Below, piece after piece: positions 25,842 to 34,035 of a DNA stretch of 64,000 nt (its first letter is position 1; the number at the start of each line of letters is the position of its first letter). A program made the translations under genes and the position numbers. Source of the stretch: Novosphingobium lentum NBRC 107847 (GTDB lineage Bacteria; Pseudomonadota; Alphaproteobacteria; Sphingomonadales; Sphingomonadaceae); NCBI RefSeq assembly GCF_001590965.1, contig NZ_BCTW01000007.1:1-64000 (forward strand), given 5' to 3'. The notes beneath the pieces are model-generated. The model was not told the origin of the DNA. It was given only the letters and a program-made list of their open reading frames with translations, and did not search any database.

Positions 25842-27185
25842 CTATTTCAACAGCACCAGCTCTTCAGCCATTGACGGATGAAGAGCGACGGTATCGTCGA
25901 AATCCTGCTTGGTCAGCCCAGCCTTCACGGCGACCGCGGCAATCTGGAGAAGCTCGGGGGCCTCAGGTCCGATCATGTGGAGACCGACGATCCGGCCCGT
26001 CGTCGCGTCGCAGATCATCTTGAACAGCGCCCGTTCGTCGCGGCCGGCGAGGACATTCTTCATCGGCCGAAAGTCGGAGACATGTACGCTGACCGACTCG
26101 AGGCCTTCGCGCGCCTCACGCTCGGTCAGTCCGACACCCGCGAGTGGCGGATGGCTGAAAACCGCCGAGGGAACATGGTCATAGTCGACAGTGTTGGGCC
26201 GTCCGCCGAACATCGTGTCGGCAAAGGCCTGCCCCTCCCGGATCGCAATTGGGGTTAGCTGGATGCGATTGGTCACATCGCCGATCGCGTAGATGGACGG
26301 AATATTCGTTCGTCCCTGCGCATCGACCTTTACCGCGCCCGAATCATCGAGGGCGACCCCGAGGTCGTCGAGTCCGATGCCATCGCTGTTGGGACGGCGC
26401 CCGATGGCGAACAGCAATGTATCGCAGGATATCGGTTCGCCGCCATCGTCCAGATGAATGTTGAGTTCGCCTGCGGCGTCCCGCGCAATCTTCTCGAAGC
26501 GGGCATTGAACCGAAAATTGATTCCGTTGGCGAGGCTGATCGCGAGCAGCCGATCTCGGATTTGTTCATCAAATCCTGCAAGCAGCCGGTTTGACCGGTT
26601 CACGATCGTGACCCGCGATCCGAGCGCGTTGAAGATGCCGGCAAATTCGATCGCGATATAACCGCTGCCGGCGATCACGATATCGCGGGGCAGGGCGTCG
26701 ATCTCGAATGCCTCATTCGACGTGACGCCGAACTCGGCGCCCTCGACATGCGGCACGACCGGCGTTGCGCCCGTCGCAATCAGGATTGTCGCCGCCGTAA
26801 TGCGCGTGCCGTCGGCCAGTTCGACCTCGTTCGGGCCGACGATCCGGGCGCGATGGTGATAGGTCGTGGCCCGATTGTTATCGAGTGTCTGCTGGTAAAG
26901 GCCGTTCAGGCGATCGACATCGTCGAGGACCGCTTTCTGAAGCGCCTTCCAGTCGAACAGCGCGTCACCGATAGTCCAGCCGAACCGCTTCGCGTTATGC
27001 AGGTCCTCGGCAAACTGGGCCCCGTAGAAAAGCATCTTCTTCGGCACGCAGCCACGGATCACGCAGGTGCCCCCGACGCGGAATTCTTCGGCGATCGCGA
27101 CGCGCGCGCCATGGGCAGCCGAAGCGCGCGCGGCCCGGACGCCGCCCGATCCGGCGCCGATAACAAAAAGATCGAAATCAAACAT
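25842..27185 (-). CDS. gor: Glutathione-disulfide reductase
   Basis: 447 residues. FAD-binding GAGSGGVRAAR (10-20) and the redox disulfide C41-x4-C46 in GGTCVIRGCVPKK are followed by the NADP Rossmann motif GSGYIAIEFAG. The second FAD segment is YAIGDVTN, and the C-terminal dimer-interface motif includes LHPSMAEEL with the catalytic His. It regenerates GSH from GSSG. GSH is the cosubstrate of the PcpC/PcpF-like enzymes downstream, each turnover of which oxidises glutathione, so the position next to them makes metabolic sense. Confidence 0.92.
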   Translation of the reverse strand: MFDFDLFVIGAGSGGVRAARASAAHGARVAIAEEFRVGGTCVIRGCVPKKMLFYGAQFAEDLHNAKRFGWTIGDALFDWKALQKAVLDDVDRLNGLYQQTLDNNRATTYHHRARIVGPNEVELADGTRITAATILIATGATPVVPHVEGAEFGVTSNEAFEIDALPRDIVIAGSGYIAIEFAGIFNALGSRVTIVNRSNRLLAGFDEQIRDRLLAISLANGINFRFNARFEKIARDAAGELNIHLDDGGEPISCDTLLFAIGRRPNSDGIGLDDLGVALDDSGAVKVDAQGRTNIPSIYAIGDVTNRIQLTPIAIREGQAFADTMFGGRPNTVDYDHVPSAVFSHPPLAGVGLTEREAREGLESVSVHVSDFRPMKNVLAGRDERALFKMICDATTGRIVGLHMIGPEAPELLQIAAVAVKAGLTKQDFDDTVALHPSMAEELVLLK

Positions 27186-27679
27186 CTATTCGAGCGCCAA
27201 TATCGAAGGAGGAGAGCCGTTTTCTTGCCCGGCAATATGACTGCCGTGGCGCTCGCGGCGGCATTTGGAATGCGTTTCTACGAGCGCTCGAAGGCTAGTA
27301 TCCCGCGGTGGCGAGATAAACGCCGCAAAACGGATTTTACTTATTCGGCTACCGAAGTTGCTGGCGCCTCTTTGTGCGCCGCTGCGGCGCGATGCGCGCC
27401 CCGACATGGTTTGGCGCGCCCGGCATCCCGGTGTGGACCGAGGGTTCAGGCAAAGACTCCCGGTTATCGGCCATTTTTTGCGCATTATATCCGAGGCGCG
27501 GATTCCGAATATCCATTTCGGGTTCTGTAAACGGCGGCGGGTCCGACCTATCAAGGGGGCACGCGATCGGGACTATCGGCTCTCGATGAAGCAGTCATTA
27601 GAAACAAAATAGAGCCCCTCGAAGCCGGGAGGGAACGCTTTACTTAATTTATACTCAAATCCACGTGGAAGGGGATGTC
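27186..27679. promoter_or_regulatory. Divergent promoter region of gor and the LigM-like gene
   Basis: 490 bases without a credible gene. It contains a T-N11-A type dyad, ATATCC-GAGGCGC-GGATTC, at 27487-27505, which matches boxes found before several other catabolic genes in the window. AAGGGG precedes the ATG at 27680. TTTACTT and TATACT near 27640-27656 could be promoter elements. Confidence 0.45.
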
Positions 27680-29053
27680 ATGAAAAGTGCGTTGATGAAA
27701 TACGGAAACCTCGAGGCGGCGCTGAAGGCTGTCGGGGGACCGGTACAGTTGCTTCGCAACTCGCAGTCGGGTCCCTATGTCTTTCCGGTCGTCGCCCCGG
27801 AATATACCAATTGGCGCGATGAACAGCGTGCCTGGAAGGAAGGCGTCGCGGTCCTCGATCTCTCGTTCCACATGACCGACCTCTATCTGCGCGGTCCAGA
27901 CGCGCTGAAGGTGCTCCAGAAGGTTGGCCTCACCAAGATGGTGACCTTCCCGGTCAACCGCGGCAAGCAGCTGATCGCCTCGAGCCCCGACGGCTATCTG
28001 ATCGGCGACGGCATCGTGTTCCACCTCGAACAGGATTACTTCCGCGTCGTCGGCCCGCCGGTAATCTGCGACTGGACGCAGTATCACGCCGAGACCAGCG
28101 GTTACGACATCCAGATCGATCGCGACGAGACCATCACCTTCCGCGGCGGCGAGCCGCGCATCTATATCTATCAGGTGCAGGGGCCGCACGCGCTCGAGAT
28201 GATGAAGGAAGTGACCGAGGGCACTCTGCCCGAGATCAGCTTCTTCGGCATCGGCGATTTCGAGATCCGCGGCAAAAAGGTCCGCGCGCTGCGTCACGGC
28301 ATGGCCGGAACCGCCGGCTTCGAAATGTTCGGCCCTTGGGAAGATCAGGCCGTGATCATGGACGCGCTCGAGGAGGTCGGCGCGAAATATAATATGCGCA
28401 AGATCGGCTCGCTCGCCTATCCGACGACGACGCTCGAAAGCTCGTGGATGCCGCTTCCGGTGCCTGCCATTTATCATGGTGAGGAAACGAAGGCGTTTCG
28501 CGAATGGCTGACCATTCCGCACATCGAAGTCCTCGGTTCGGTCGGCGGCAGCCTCGCCTCGACCAATATCGAGGACTATTACATGGATCCGATCGAGGTT
28601 GGCTACACGAACCTCATCGATACCAAGCGCGACGATTTCATCGGCTGCGAGGCGCTGAAAGGCCGGATCGCGAACCAGCGTCGCAAGAAGGTCACGTTGG
28701 TCTGGAACCATGACGATCTGATGAAGGTGATCCATGACTCGCTGTTCGCCGATCCGCCGGCGCGCTTCGTCAACTTCCCGCTTGCCACTTACTCGACCTT
28801 CCATGTCGACGACGTCCAGAAGAACGGCAAGTCCGTCGGCATCGCGCAATATTCGGGCTTCACGGCGAACGCGGGCGAGTTCGTCTCGCTCTCGATCGTC
28901 GATCTCGAGCATGCCGAGCCCGGCACCGAACTGACCCTCATCTGGGGCGAGCAGGAAATGCGCCGTCCGACGATCGAGCGCAACACCCTCCGCGAAGTCC
29001 GGGTGACGGTCGCGCCGGCGCCTTACTTCGAAAAGGTCATCAAGAAAGACTGA
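27680..29053 (+). CDS. LigM-family tetrahydrofolate-dependent aryl O-demethylase
   Basis: 457 residues from ATG 27680 with AAGGGG upstream. It belongs to the aminomethyltransferase (GcvT-like) fold. It closely follows LigM of Sphingobium SYK-6: LRNSQSGPYVFPVVAPE, a conserved RHGMAG (about 204-209), then YPTTTLES, SNIEDYY-like TNIEDYYMDP and LIWGEQ near the C-terminus. LigM moves the methyl group of vanillate or 3-O-methylgallate to THF, giving 5-methyl-THF. The substrate here is unknown; the neighbouring hydroquinone enzymes suggest a methoxyphenol or methoxyhydroquinone. A metF gene follows after a 62-base gap containing a strong hairpin. Confidence 0.85.
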   Translation: MKSALMKYGNLEAALKAVGGPVQLLRNSQSGPYVFPVVAPEYTNWRDEQRAWKEGVAVLDLSFHMTDLYLRGPDALKVLQKVGLTKMVTFPVNRGKQLIASSPDGYLIGDGIVFHLEQDYFRVVGPPVICDWTQYHAETSGYDIQIDRDETITFRGGEPRIYIYQVQGPHALEMMKEVTEGTLPEISFFGIGDFEIRGKKVRALRHGMAGTAGFEMFGPWEDQAVIMDALEEVGAKYNMRKIGSLAYPTTTLESSWMPLPVPAIYHGEETKAFREWLTIPHIEVLGSVGGSLASTNIEDYYMDPIEVGYTNLIDTKRDDFIGCEALKGRIANQRRKKVTLVWNHDDLMKVIHDSLFADPPARFVNFPLATYSTFHVDDVQKNGKSVGIAQYSGFTANAGEFVSLSIVDLEHAEPGTELTLIWGEQEMRRPTIERNTLREVRVTVAPAPYFEKVIKKD

Positions 29054-29064
29054 TTGCTCTCCCG

Positions 29065-29094
29065 CCGGTCCCGCGCCGCAGCGCGCGGGACCGG
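29065..29094 (+). other. Intercistronic hairpin between ligM-like and metF
   Basis: A perfect 12-bp stem (CCGGTCCCGCGC / GCGCGGGACCGG) with a six-base loop lies 11 bases after the O-demethylase stop and 22 bases before metF. No T-run follows, so it is more likely a 3'-end stabiliser or partial terminator that sets unequal expression than a full terminator. Confidence 0.6.
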
Positions 29095-29115
29095 TCCTCC
29101 TGAAAAGGCTCCATC

Positions 29116-29979
29116 ATGACACTCGCAGCTCTGCGCCAGTCAGCCCCCGTGCTGGATCTGGTTCGATCCTTCTCGCTCGAAATGACGGCAAAGGACGTCG
29201 AGAGTCTCGACGCCGCCGCCGCGCTCATACCCGCCGGCACGCCGATATCGGTGACCTACCTGCCGGGCGAGGAACTCCCGGCGCGCGTCGCCGCCGCCAA
29301 GGCGGTCAAGGCGCATGGTTTCGTGCCCGTGCCGCATTTCTCGGCGCGGCGCGTCCTGTCCCGCGGCGACCTGATGACCTTCCTCACCACGTTACGCGAC
29401 GAGGTCGGGATCGAGCGGGCGTTCGTGATCGCCGGCGACCCGCCAGCGCCGATGGGACCTTATGAGGACGCGCTGGCCGTGATCCGCAGCGGGCTGCTCG
29501 ACACCGCTGGAATCAAGACAGTGGGGATATCGGGCTATCCCGAGGGCCATCCCGATATCGACAAGGCGAAACTCGCGCAGGCGATGAAGGACAAGCTCGC
29601 CGCGCTCGCCGAACAGGGCAAGCAGGCCGAAATCATGACGCAGTTTGCCTTCGACGCCGATGCCATCCTTCTATGGCTCGAACGCATCCGTCAGGATGGC
29701 GTGACCACGCCCGTCCGCGTCGGCATTCCCGGGCCAGCCAGCGTGAAGAAGCTCGTCCGCTTCGCGGCGCGCTGCGGCGTCGGCGCCTCGGCCAAGGTCA
29801 TGATGAAATATGGCACGTCGATCACCAAGCTGCTCAGCCAAGCCGGCCCCGAACAGCTGATCGAAAATCTGGCCGAGCGTCTCGATCCGGCGCTTCACGG
29901 CGAGGTCATGCTCCATTTCTATCCGTTCGGCGGGCTTGTCGACACCGCGAACTTCATCAATCGCCATTATTCGAAATAG
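29116..29979 (+). CDS. metF: Methylenetetrahydrofolate reductase (catabolic MetF)
   Basis: 287 residues with the MTHFR TIM-barrel signature: FSLEMTAKD at the start, VTYLPGE, VPHFSAR, FVIAGDPPAPMGPYEDA, GISGYPEGHPDI and a QFAFDAD motif (about 176). Downstream of a LigM-type O-demethylase it would run in reverse, oxidising 5-methyl-THF to 5,10-methylene-THF, as known for the metF gene associated with ligM in SYK-6. This short form lacks any regulatory domain. Confidence 0.88.
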   Translation: MTLAALRQSAPVLDLVRSFSLEMTAKDVESLDAAAALIPAGTPISVTYLPGEELPARVAAAKAVKAHGFVPVPHFSARRVLSRGDLMTFLTTLRDEVGIERAFVIAGDPPAPMGPYEDALAVIRSGLLDTAGIKTVGISGYPEGHPDIDKAKLAQAMKDKLAALAEQGKQAEIMTQFAFDADAILLWLERIRQDGVTTPVRVGIPGPASVKKLVRFAARCGVGASAKVMMKYGTSITKLLSQAGPEQLIENLAERLDPALHGEVMLHFYPFGGLVDTANFINRHYSK

Positions 29980-30042
29980 GGTCGGCCTGTCGCGAAGCGT
30001 GCATGCCAGCGAACTTGTCGGCTCAAGTGGGGCGCGTGACGA

Positions 30043-30061
30043 CTATCCGGTTTTTGGATAG
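30043..30061 (+). promoter_or_regulatory. LysR-type box CTATCC-N7-GGATAG
   Basis: A perfect 6-bp dyad with a 7-base spacer, containing T-N11-A, about 195 bases upstream of the PcpF-like start. It is the best example of the motif repeated in other intergenic regions of this window (see findings). Confidence 0.55.
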
Positions 30062-30256
30062 CTGCATTCCGTTTCCCGGGCTTGCAACCGCGGTCATGGC
30101 GCGCATCTCTCCCTAGTCGCAGTCAGCGATCGCGGCCGGCGGCGGCGCGAGAGACCGGTGGTCTGCCGCCAGCAAATTTCCATAGCCCGCCTTTGGAATA
30201 TGGCGCGACGCCGCGCCGACGGGACCAACGGTCCGGATAATTGGGAGAAGCGGTTC

Positions 30257-31324
30257 ATGGGCCTGTTAGTCGACGGCATCTGGCACGATCAATGGTATGA
30301 TACTGCCTCGACCGGCGGACGGTTCGTTCGCAAGGAATCCCAGTTTCGCGAGGGACTGGATGCGCGGTTCGAAGCCGTGGCCGGGCGCTATCATCTCTAT
30401 GCCGGCTACGCTTGCCCCTGGTCGCACCGGGTCTTGATCATGCGCGCGCTCAAGGGGCTTGAGGAGGCGATCTCGGTCTCGCTGGTCAATGCGCAGATGG
30501 CGGAGAATGGCTGGACCTTTCTTCCAGGCGATGGTGTCGTCGCCGACACGGTCAACGGCGCGCGCTTCGTCCACCAGATCTATGCGGCAGCCGATCCGAC
30601 CTACACGGGGCGCGCGACCATTCCGATCCTGTGGGACAAGCAGGAGAAGCGGATCGTCAACAATGAATCTGCCGAGATTCTGCGCATTCTGGGCCGCGCG
30701 TTCGATGATGCAGGGGCGCTCCCGGGCGACTATTATCCCGACGCGTTGCGCGCCGAGATCGACGCGGTGAATGCCGTCGTCTACGAGCAGATCAACAATG
30801 CGGTGTACCGGGCGGGTTTTGCCACCAGCCAGCAGGCCTATGAAGAGGCGGTCGTGCCGCTTTTCGGCGCGCTCGACGAGATGGAGATGCGTCTCGATGC
30901 GAGCGAGTGGCTCGTTGGCGATCGGATGACCGAAGCCGATATCCGCCTGTTTCCGACGCTCGTTCGCTTCGATGCCGTCTACCATGGTCATTTCAAATGT
31001 AATCTTCGCCGGATCGGCGACTACCCGAGCCTGTCGCGCTACACGCGCCGCCTCGCGACCGATCCGCTAATCGGGCCGACGGTGCAGCTCGCCCACATAA
31101 AAGCCCATTATTATGGGAGCCACCTGACCGTAAACCCGACGGGCATCATCCCGCTCGGGCCGCTCGATCCGCTCGCCTCGTGCGTTAGCGTCCGCGCTCG
31201 TGGTGTAATTTCCGGTGTAGGCGATGGTGTATTCCGGGGTGGGGCATGCCCCACCCCGGAATGCGGCGTCGCTGGTGGCCACCGGGTTCATCGTTATGGT
31301 GGAGTTTGCACACTTCAACCGTGA
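30257..31324 (+). CDS. Glutathionyl-hydroquinone reductase (PcpF-like), C-terminus altered by IS insertion
   Basis: The ATG at 30257 with GGGAGA upstream starts MGLLVDGIWHDQWYDTASTG, as in the PcpF/YqjG/ECM4 family. The catalytic Cys53 is in YACPWSHR, the residue numbered the same in PcpF. The enzyme reduces S-glutathionyl-(chloro)hydroquinones, rescuing dead-end products of PcpC. The frame runs 309 codons to an IS element and then 46 codons into it. Removing the IS and one target repeat restores a 315-residue protein ending HSGTGK and TGA. All core residues remain, so activity may survive with an IS-encoded tail. Cotranscription with the PcpC-like gene is probably broken. Confidence 0.87.
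   Translation: MGLLVDGIWHDQWYDTASTGGRFVRKESQFREGLDARFEAVAGRYHLYAGYACPWSHRVLIMRALKGLEEAISVSLVNAQMAENGWTFLPGDGVVADTVNGARFVHQIYAAADPTYTGRATIPILWDKQEKRIVNNESAEILRILGRAFDDAGALPGDYYPDALRAEIDAVNAVVYEQINNAVYRAGFATSQQAYEEAVVPLFGALDEMEMRLDASEWLVGDRMTEADIRLFPTLVRFDAVYHGHFKCNLRRIGDYPSLSRYTRRLATDPLIGPTVQLAHIKAHYYGSHLTVNPTGIIPLGPLDPLASCVSVRARGVISGVGDGVFRGGACPTPECGVAGGHRVHRYGGVCTLQP
31231..31262 (+). repeat. Perfect 32-bp palindrome inside the IS upstream of the transposase
   Basis: ATTCCGGGGTGGGGCA is followed immediately by its exact reverse complement. RNA from upstream would fold into a very stable GC-rich hairpin before the transposase start, plausibly to block readthrough (impinging) transcription and translation of the transposase. 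Confidence 0.7.
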
Positions 31325-31340
31325 CGAAGAGGAGTTCCCG

Positions 31341-32555
31341 ATGACCGAGGACAGATTACTGATCGAAGAGCTGGCTGCAAAGGGCGGCCAACCGGATTTT
31401 TTGCGCACCATCGCCGAGAACGTGCTGCAGCTGATCATGGAGGCCGACGTTGATGGCCTGATCGGCGCGGGTCGCCACGAACGCAGCAGCGAGCGCGCGA
31501 CCTGGCGCAACGGCTATCGCGACCGTTCGCTGGATACCCGGGTAGGCACGCTGAACCTGAAAATCCCCAAGCTGCGTGCTGGGTCCTATTTTCCGGGCTT
31601 CCTTGAGCCCCGCAAGATGGTCGAGAAAGCGCTGGTTGCGGTGATCCAGGAAGCGTGGATCGGCGGGGTCAGCACCCGGCGGGTCGATGAACTCGTCCAG
31701 GCCATGGGCATGACCGGCATCTCCAAGTCCACCGTCTCCAAGCTTTGCAAGGACATTGACGAGCGCGTCCATGCCTTTCTGAAACGCCCGCTCACCGGCG
31801 AATGGCCGTATCTCTGGCTCGATGCCACCTATCTCAAGGTACGCGAAGGCGGGCGGATCATCAGCGTTGCCGCAATAATCGCCATGGCCGTCAACACCGA
31901 GGGCCGGCGCGAGATCGTCGGCCTGCATATCGGCCCCTCGGAAGCGGAGGTCTTCTGGTCCGACTTCCTGAAGGACCTTGTTCGGCGCGGTCTTACCGGC
32001 GTGAAGCTGGTCATCTCCGATGCTCACGAGGGCCTCAAGGGCGCGATCACCCGCGTCATGGGCGCCACCTGGCAGCGCTGCCGGGTGCACTTCATGCGCA
32101 ATGCCCTGTCCTATGTGCCCAAGGGCCAGAACACTGTCGTCGCCGCCGCGATCCGCCAGGTCTTCCTGCAGCCCGATCAGAAAAGCGCAACGCAGGTCTG
32201 GCGACAGGTCGCCGACCAGTTGCGCACCCGTTGGCCCAAGCTCGGCGCCTGCATGGACGAGGCCGAAACCGACGTGCTCGCCTACACCGGCTTCCCCACC
32301 CAGCACCGCACGAAGTTACACTCAACCAATCCGCTCGAGCGGCTCAACAAGGAGGTCAAGCGCCGCGCCGACGTCGTCGGAATCTTCCCGAACGAAGACA
32401 GCATCATCCGCCTCGTCGGGGCTGTGCTGATGGAGCAGAACGACGAGTGGCAGCTCCAGCACCGATACATGCAGATCGAAGGCATGGCCGAACTCAACCA
32501 ACCCATGATCGAGGAGGAAAATCAGCCCCTACACATCACCGCCAAAGCCGCCTGA
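31341..32555 (+). CDS. IS256-family transposase
   Basis: 404 residues from ATG 31341 with GAGGAG upstream; the frame is open further up, but the palindrome lies there. The DDE triad is recognisable: D161 in WLDATYLKVR, D227 in VISDAHEGLK and E333 in STNPLERLNKE. Other family motifs include ATWRNGYRDR and a conserved W/C-R-x-H-x-R segment (WQRCRVHFMRN). The protein appears full length. Confidence 0.93.
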   Translation: MTEDRLLIEELAAKGGQPDFLRTIAENVLQLIMEADVDGLIGAGRHERSSERATWRNGYRDRSLDTRVGTLNLKIPKLRAGSYFPGFLEPRKMVEKALVAVIQEAWIGGVSTRRVDELVQAMGMTGISKSTVSKLCKDIDERVHAFLKRPLTGEWPYLWLDATYLKVREGGRIISVAAIIAMAVNTEGRREIVGLHIGPSEAEVFWSDFLKDLVRRGLTGVKLVISDAHEGLKGAITRVMGATWQRCRVHFMRNALSYVPKGQNTVVAAAIRQVFLQPDQKSATQVWRQVADQLRTRWPKLGACMDEAETDVLAYTGFPTQHRTKLHSTNPLERLNKEVKRRADVVGIFPNEDSIIRLVGAVLMEQNDEWQLQHRYMQIEGMAELNQPMIEEENQPLHITAKAA

Positions 32556-32710
32556 CGATGGCCCACGGCCACAGCCGAAATTACACCACCTTGACGGACG
32601 CGACCCCTCGTGCCATTCGGGAACCGGAAAGTGAATATCCGTCCTGTCACGTCGCTGGCTCGCCCCGCCAATGCTAATTCATTTCTCCGCAACGAATAAG
32701 GATAGATGCC

Positions 32711-33457
32711 ATGTCGAAAGTCGAACTCTTCAATTACACGATGTCGATTTGCTCGATGAAAACCCGCCTCGCGATGGAGGAGTTCGGGGTCGACTATAAC
32801 GACAACCAGGTCGATATCGGTTTCGCGCTCGAGAATTTCGAGCCGGACTATGTGCGCCTGAACAACAAATGCGTCGTTCCGACGCTCGTGGTCGGCGACA
32901 AGGTCGTCACCAACTCCTACAATATCGTTCTCGAGGCGGCCGAACTGGCATCGACCGGTTTGCCAGCTGATCCCGCGGCTCGCGACACGGCGCTTGTCTG
33001 GTTCAAGAAGGGCGACGAGGTCAATTTCCAGGTCATCACTTATGGGCACAAGGGCGTGCCGCGCGGCGACGATCTGCTGATTGCGCGTCGCGCTCGCGCA
33101 AAGGAATATGCTGACAAATATCCCGAACTTCGCGACATCTATCTCGCGGCCCACGACCGGATCGTCGAGCACGGCAATTGCGCCTATGACGCGCAGACGG
33201 TAGCCGACGCCGAAGCCGGGCTCGCGGCGCGCCTCGACGAACTCGACGTGCATATGACGGACCGCACCTTCATCGCCGGCGACGAATATAGCGTCGCCGA
33301 CATCATGTGGACTGTGCTGCTCGCCCGGGTCGAAATGCTGAACATGGGAGCACAGATCAGCGATCGTCCCAGCGTCCTCGCATATTATCAACGAATGAAG
33401 GCGCGGCCGAGCTTCGAACAGGCGCGCGTGATGCCCAACTGGAAGGGCGGCATCTGA
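32711..33457 (+). CDS. PcpC-like glutathione-dependent reductive dehalogenase (GST superfamily)
   Basis: 248 residues, starting after AAGGATAG. Much of the chain matches what is remembered of tetrachlorohydroquinone reductive dehalogenase PcpC: NYTMSICSMKTRLAMEEFGV, DIGFALENFEPDYVRLN, VITYGHKGVPRGD, IVEHGNCAYDA and the terminal MPNWKGGI. The essential cysteine (Cys13 of mature PcpC, Cys14 here) is present in SICSM. PcpC replaces chlorine by hydrogen on chlorohydroquinones using two GSH; relatives include maleylacetoacetate isomerases. It was probably cotranscribed with the PcpF-like gene before the IS inserted. The true substrate is inferred. Confidence 0.85.
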   Translation: MSKVELFNYTMSICSMKTRLAMEEFGVDYNDNQVDIGFALENFEPDYVRLNNKCVVPTLVVGDKVVTNSYNIVLEAAELASTGLPADPAARDTALVWFKKGDEVNFQVITYGHKGVPRGDDLLIARRARAKEYADKYPELRDIYLAAHDRIVEHGNCAYDAQTVADAEAGLAARLDELDVHMTDRTFIAGDEYSVADIMWTVLLARVEMLNMGAQISDRPSVLAYYQRMKARPSFEQARVMPNWKGGI

Positions 33458-34035
33458 TCCACCGGCCTCGCGGCCAAATAAAAAGGCTCACCGGCAATAT
33501 CGCGCGTCGAATTCGGCGCGCTGGCGGAATTGGCAGGCGGCTGCGGCGACCGAAAGGCGCTGCGGCCGCCGCTTTTGATTCAGGCCCGGTGGTTGGCAGG
33601 TCGGACGGCAATCATCGAGCCGGTGATTTTGGCGATTGCCCGGCGAGCGAAACGGGTTGGAGCATGGGGTCGGCTGACCCGGCCATAGGCATACCGCCCG
33701 TATCGAACCGGCCGCTACGGCAAGGCCATTTTTCCATTTTCGAGGTCTGTCAGACCCCCCATCGTAGCTCTTTTTCGCTGGGATAAATTAGCCTAATCCA
33801 CAAGTGGCATCGCATATCCGTCAGATGGCTATCCATGAAATGGATAATGAGGAAAAATCTGGATTTCTAGAAGACTATCCTATCCAAATATTGGAATTCA
33901 TTACAAGCCTACAAGGGTGTTTAGTATTTCTTCGTTATGGATGAAGGTAATCCGCAGGCTCATTTGAAGTAATTTTGCGAACCGCTAAATCTGATTCCCG
34001 TAAACGAAACTCGAAAATGTTTGGGAGCAGGGATA
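33458..34035 (+). promoter_or_regulatory. Long leader of the TonB receptor with two LysR-type dyads
   Basis: 580 bases without a gene; 33770-34000 is AT-rich. It holds CTATCC-ATGAAAT-GGATAA at 33829-33847 and CTATCC-AAATATT-GGAATT at 33880-33898, both with the T-N11-A core seen before other catabolic genes. The receptor start at 34036 follows GGGAGCAGGG. Confidence 0.5.

Larger units (their letters stand above)
31184..32605 (+). mobile_element. IS256-family insertion sequence with 8-bp target duplication
   Basis: 1422 bp. The ends are imperfect inverted repeats of about 30 bp that share GCGTCCG near the tip and GTGGTGTAATTTC inside. CCTCGTGC is duplicated directly on both sides (31176-31183 and 32606-32613). 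One transposase gene fills the interior. The element is intact and sits in the last codons of the PcpF-like gene. The clean duplication and the near-perfect reading frame left on both sides suggest a recent insertion. Confidence 0.9.

Noticed and set aside
27644..28912. Long minus-strand frame opposite the O-demethylase gene
   Set aside because: Antisense shadow of a well-supported gene; composition is biased and no motif is present.
29065..29094. Rho-independent terminator after the O-demethylase gene
   Set aside because: The hairpin is strong but no T-run follows and metF begins 22 bases later, so full termination is unlikely; recorded as an intercistronic hairpin.
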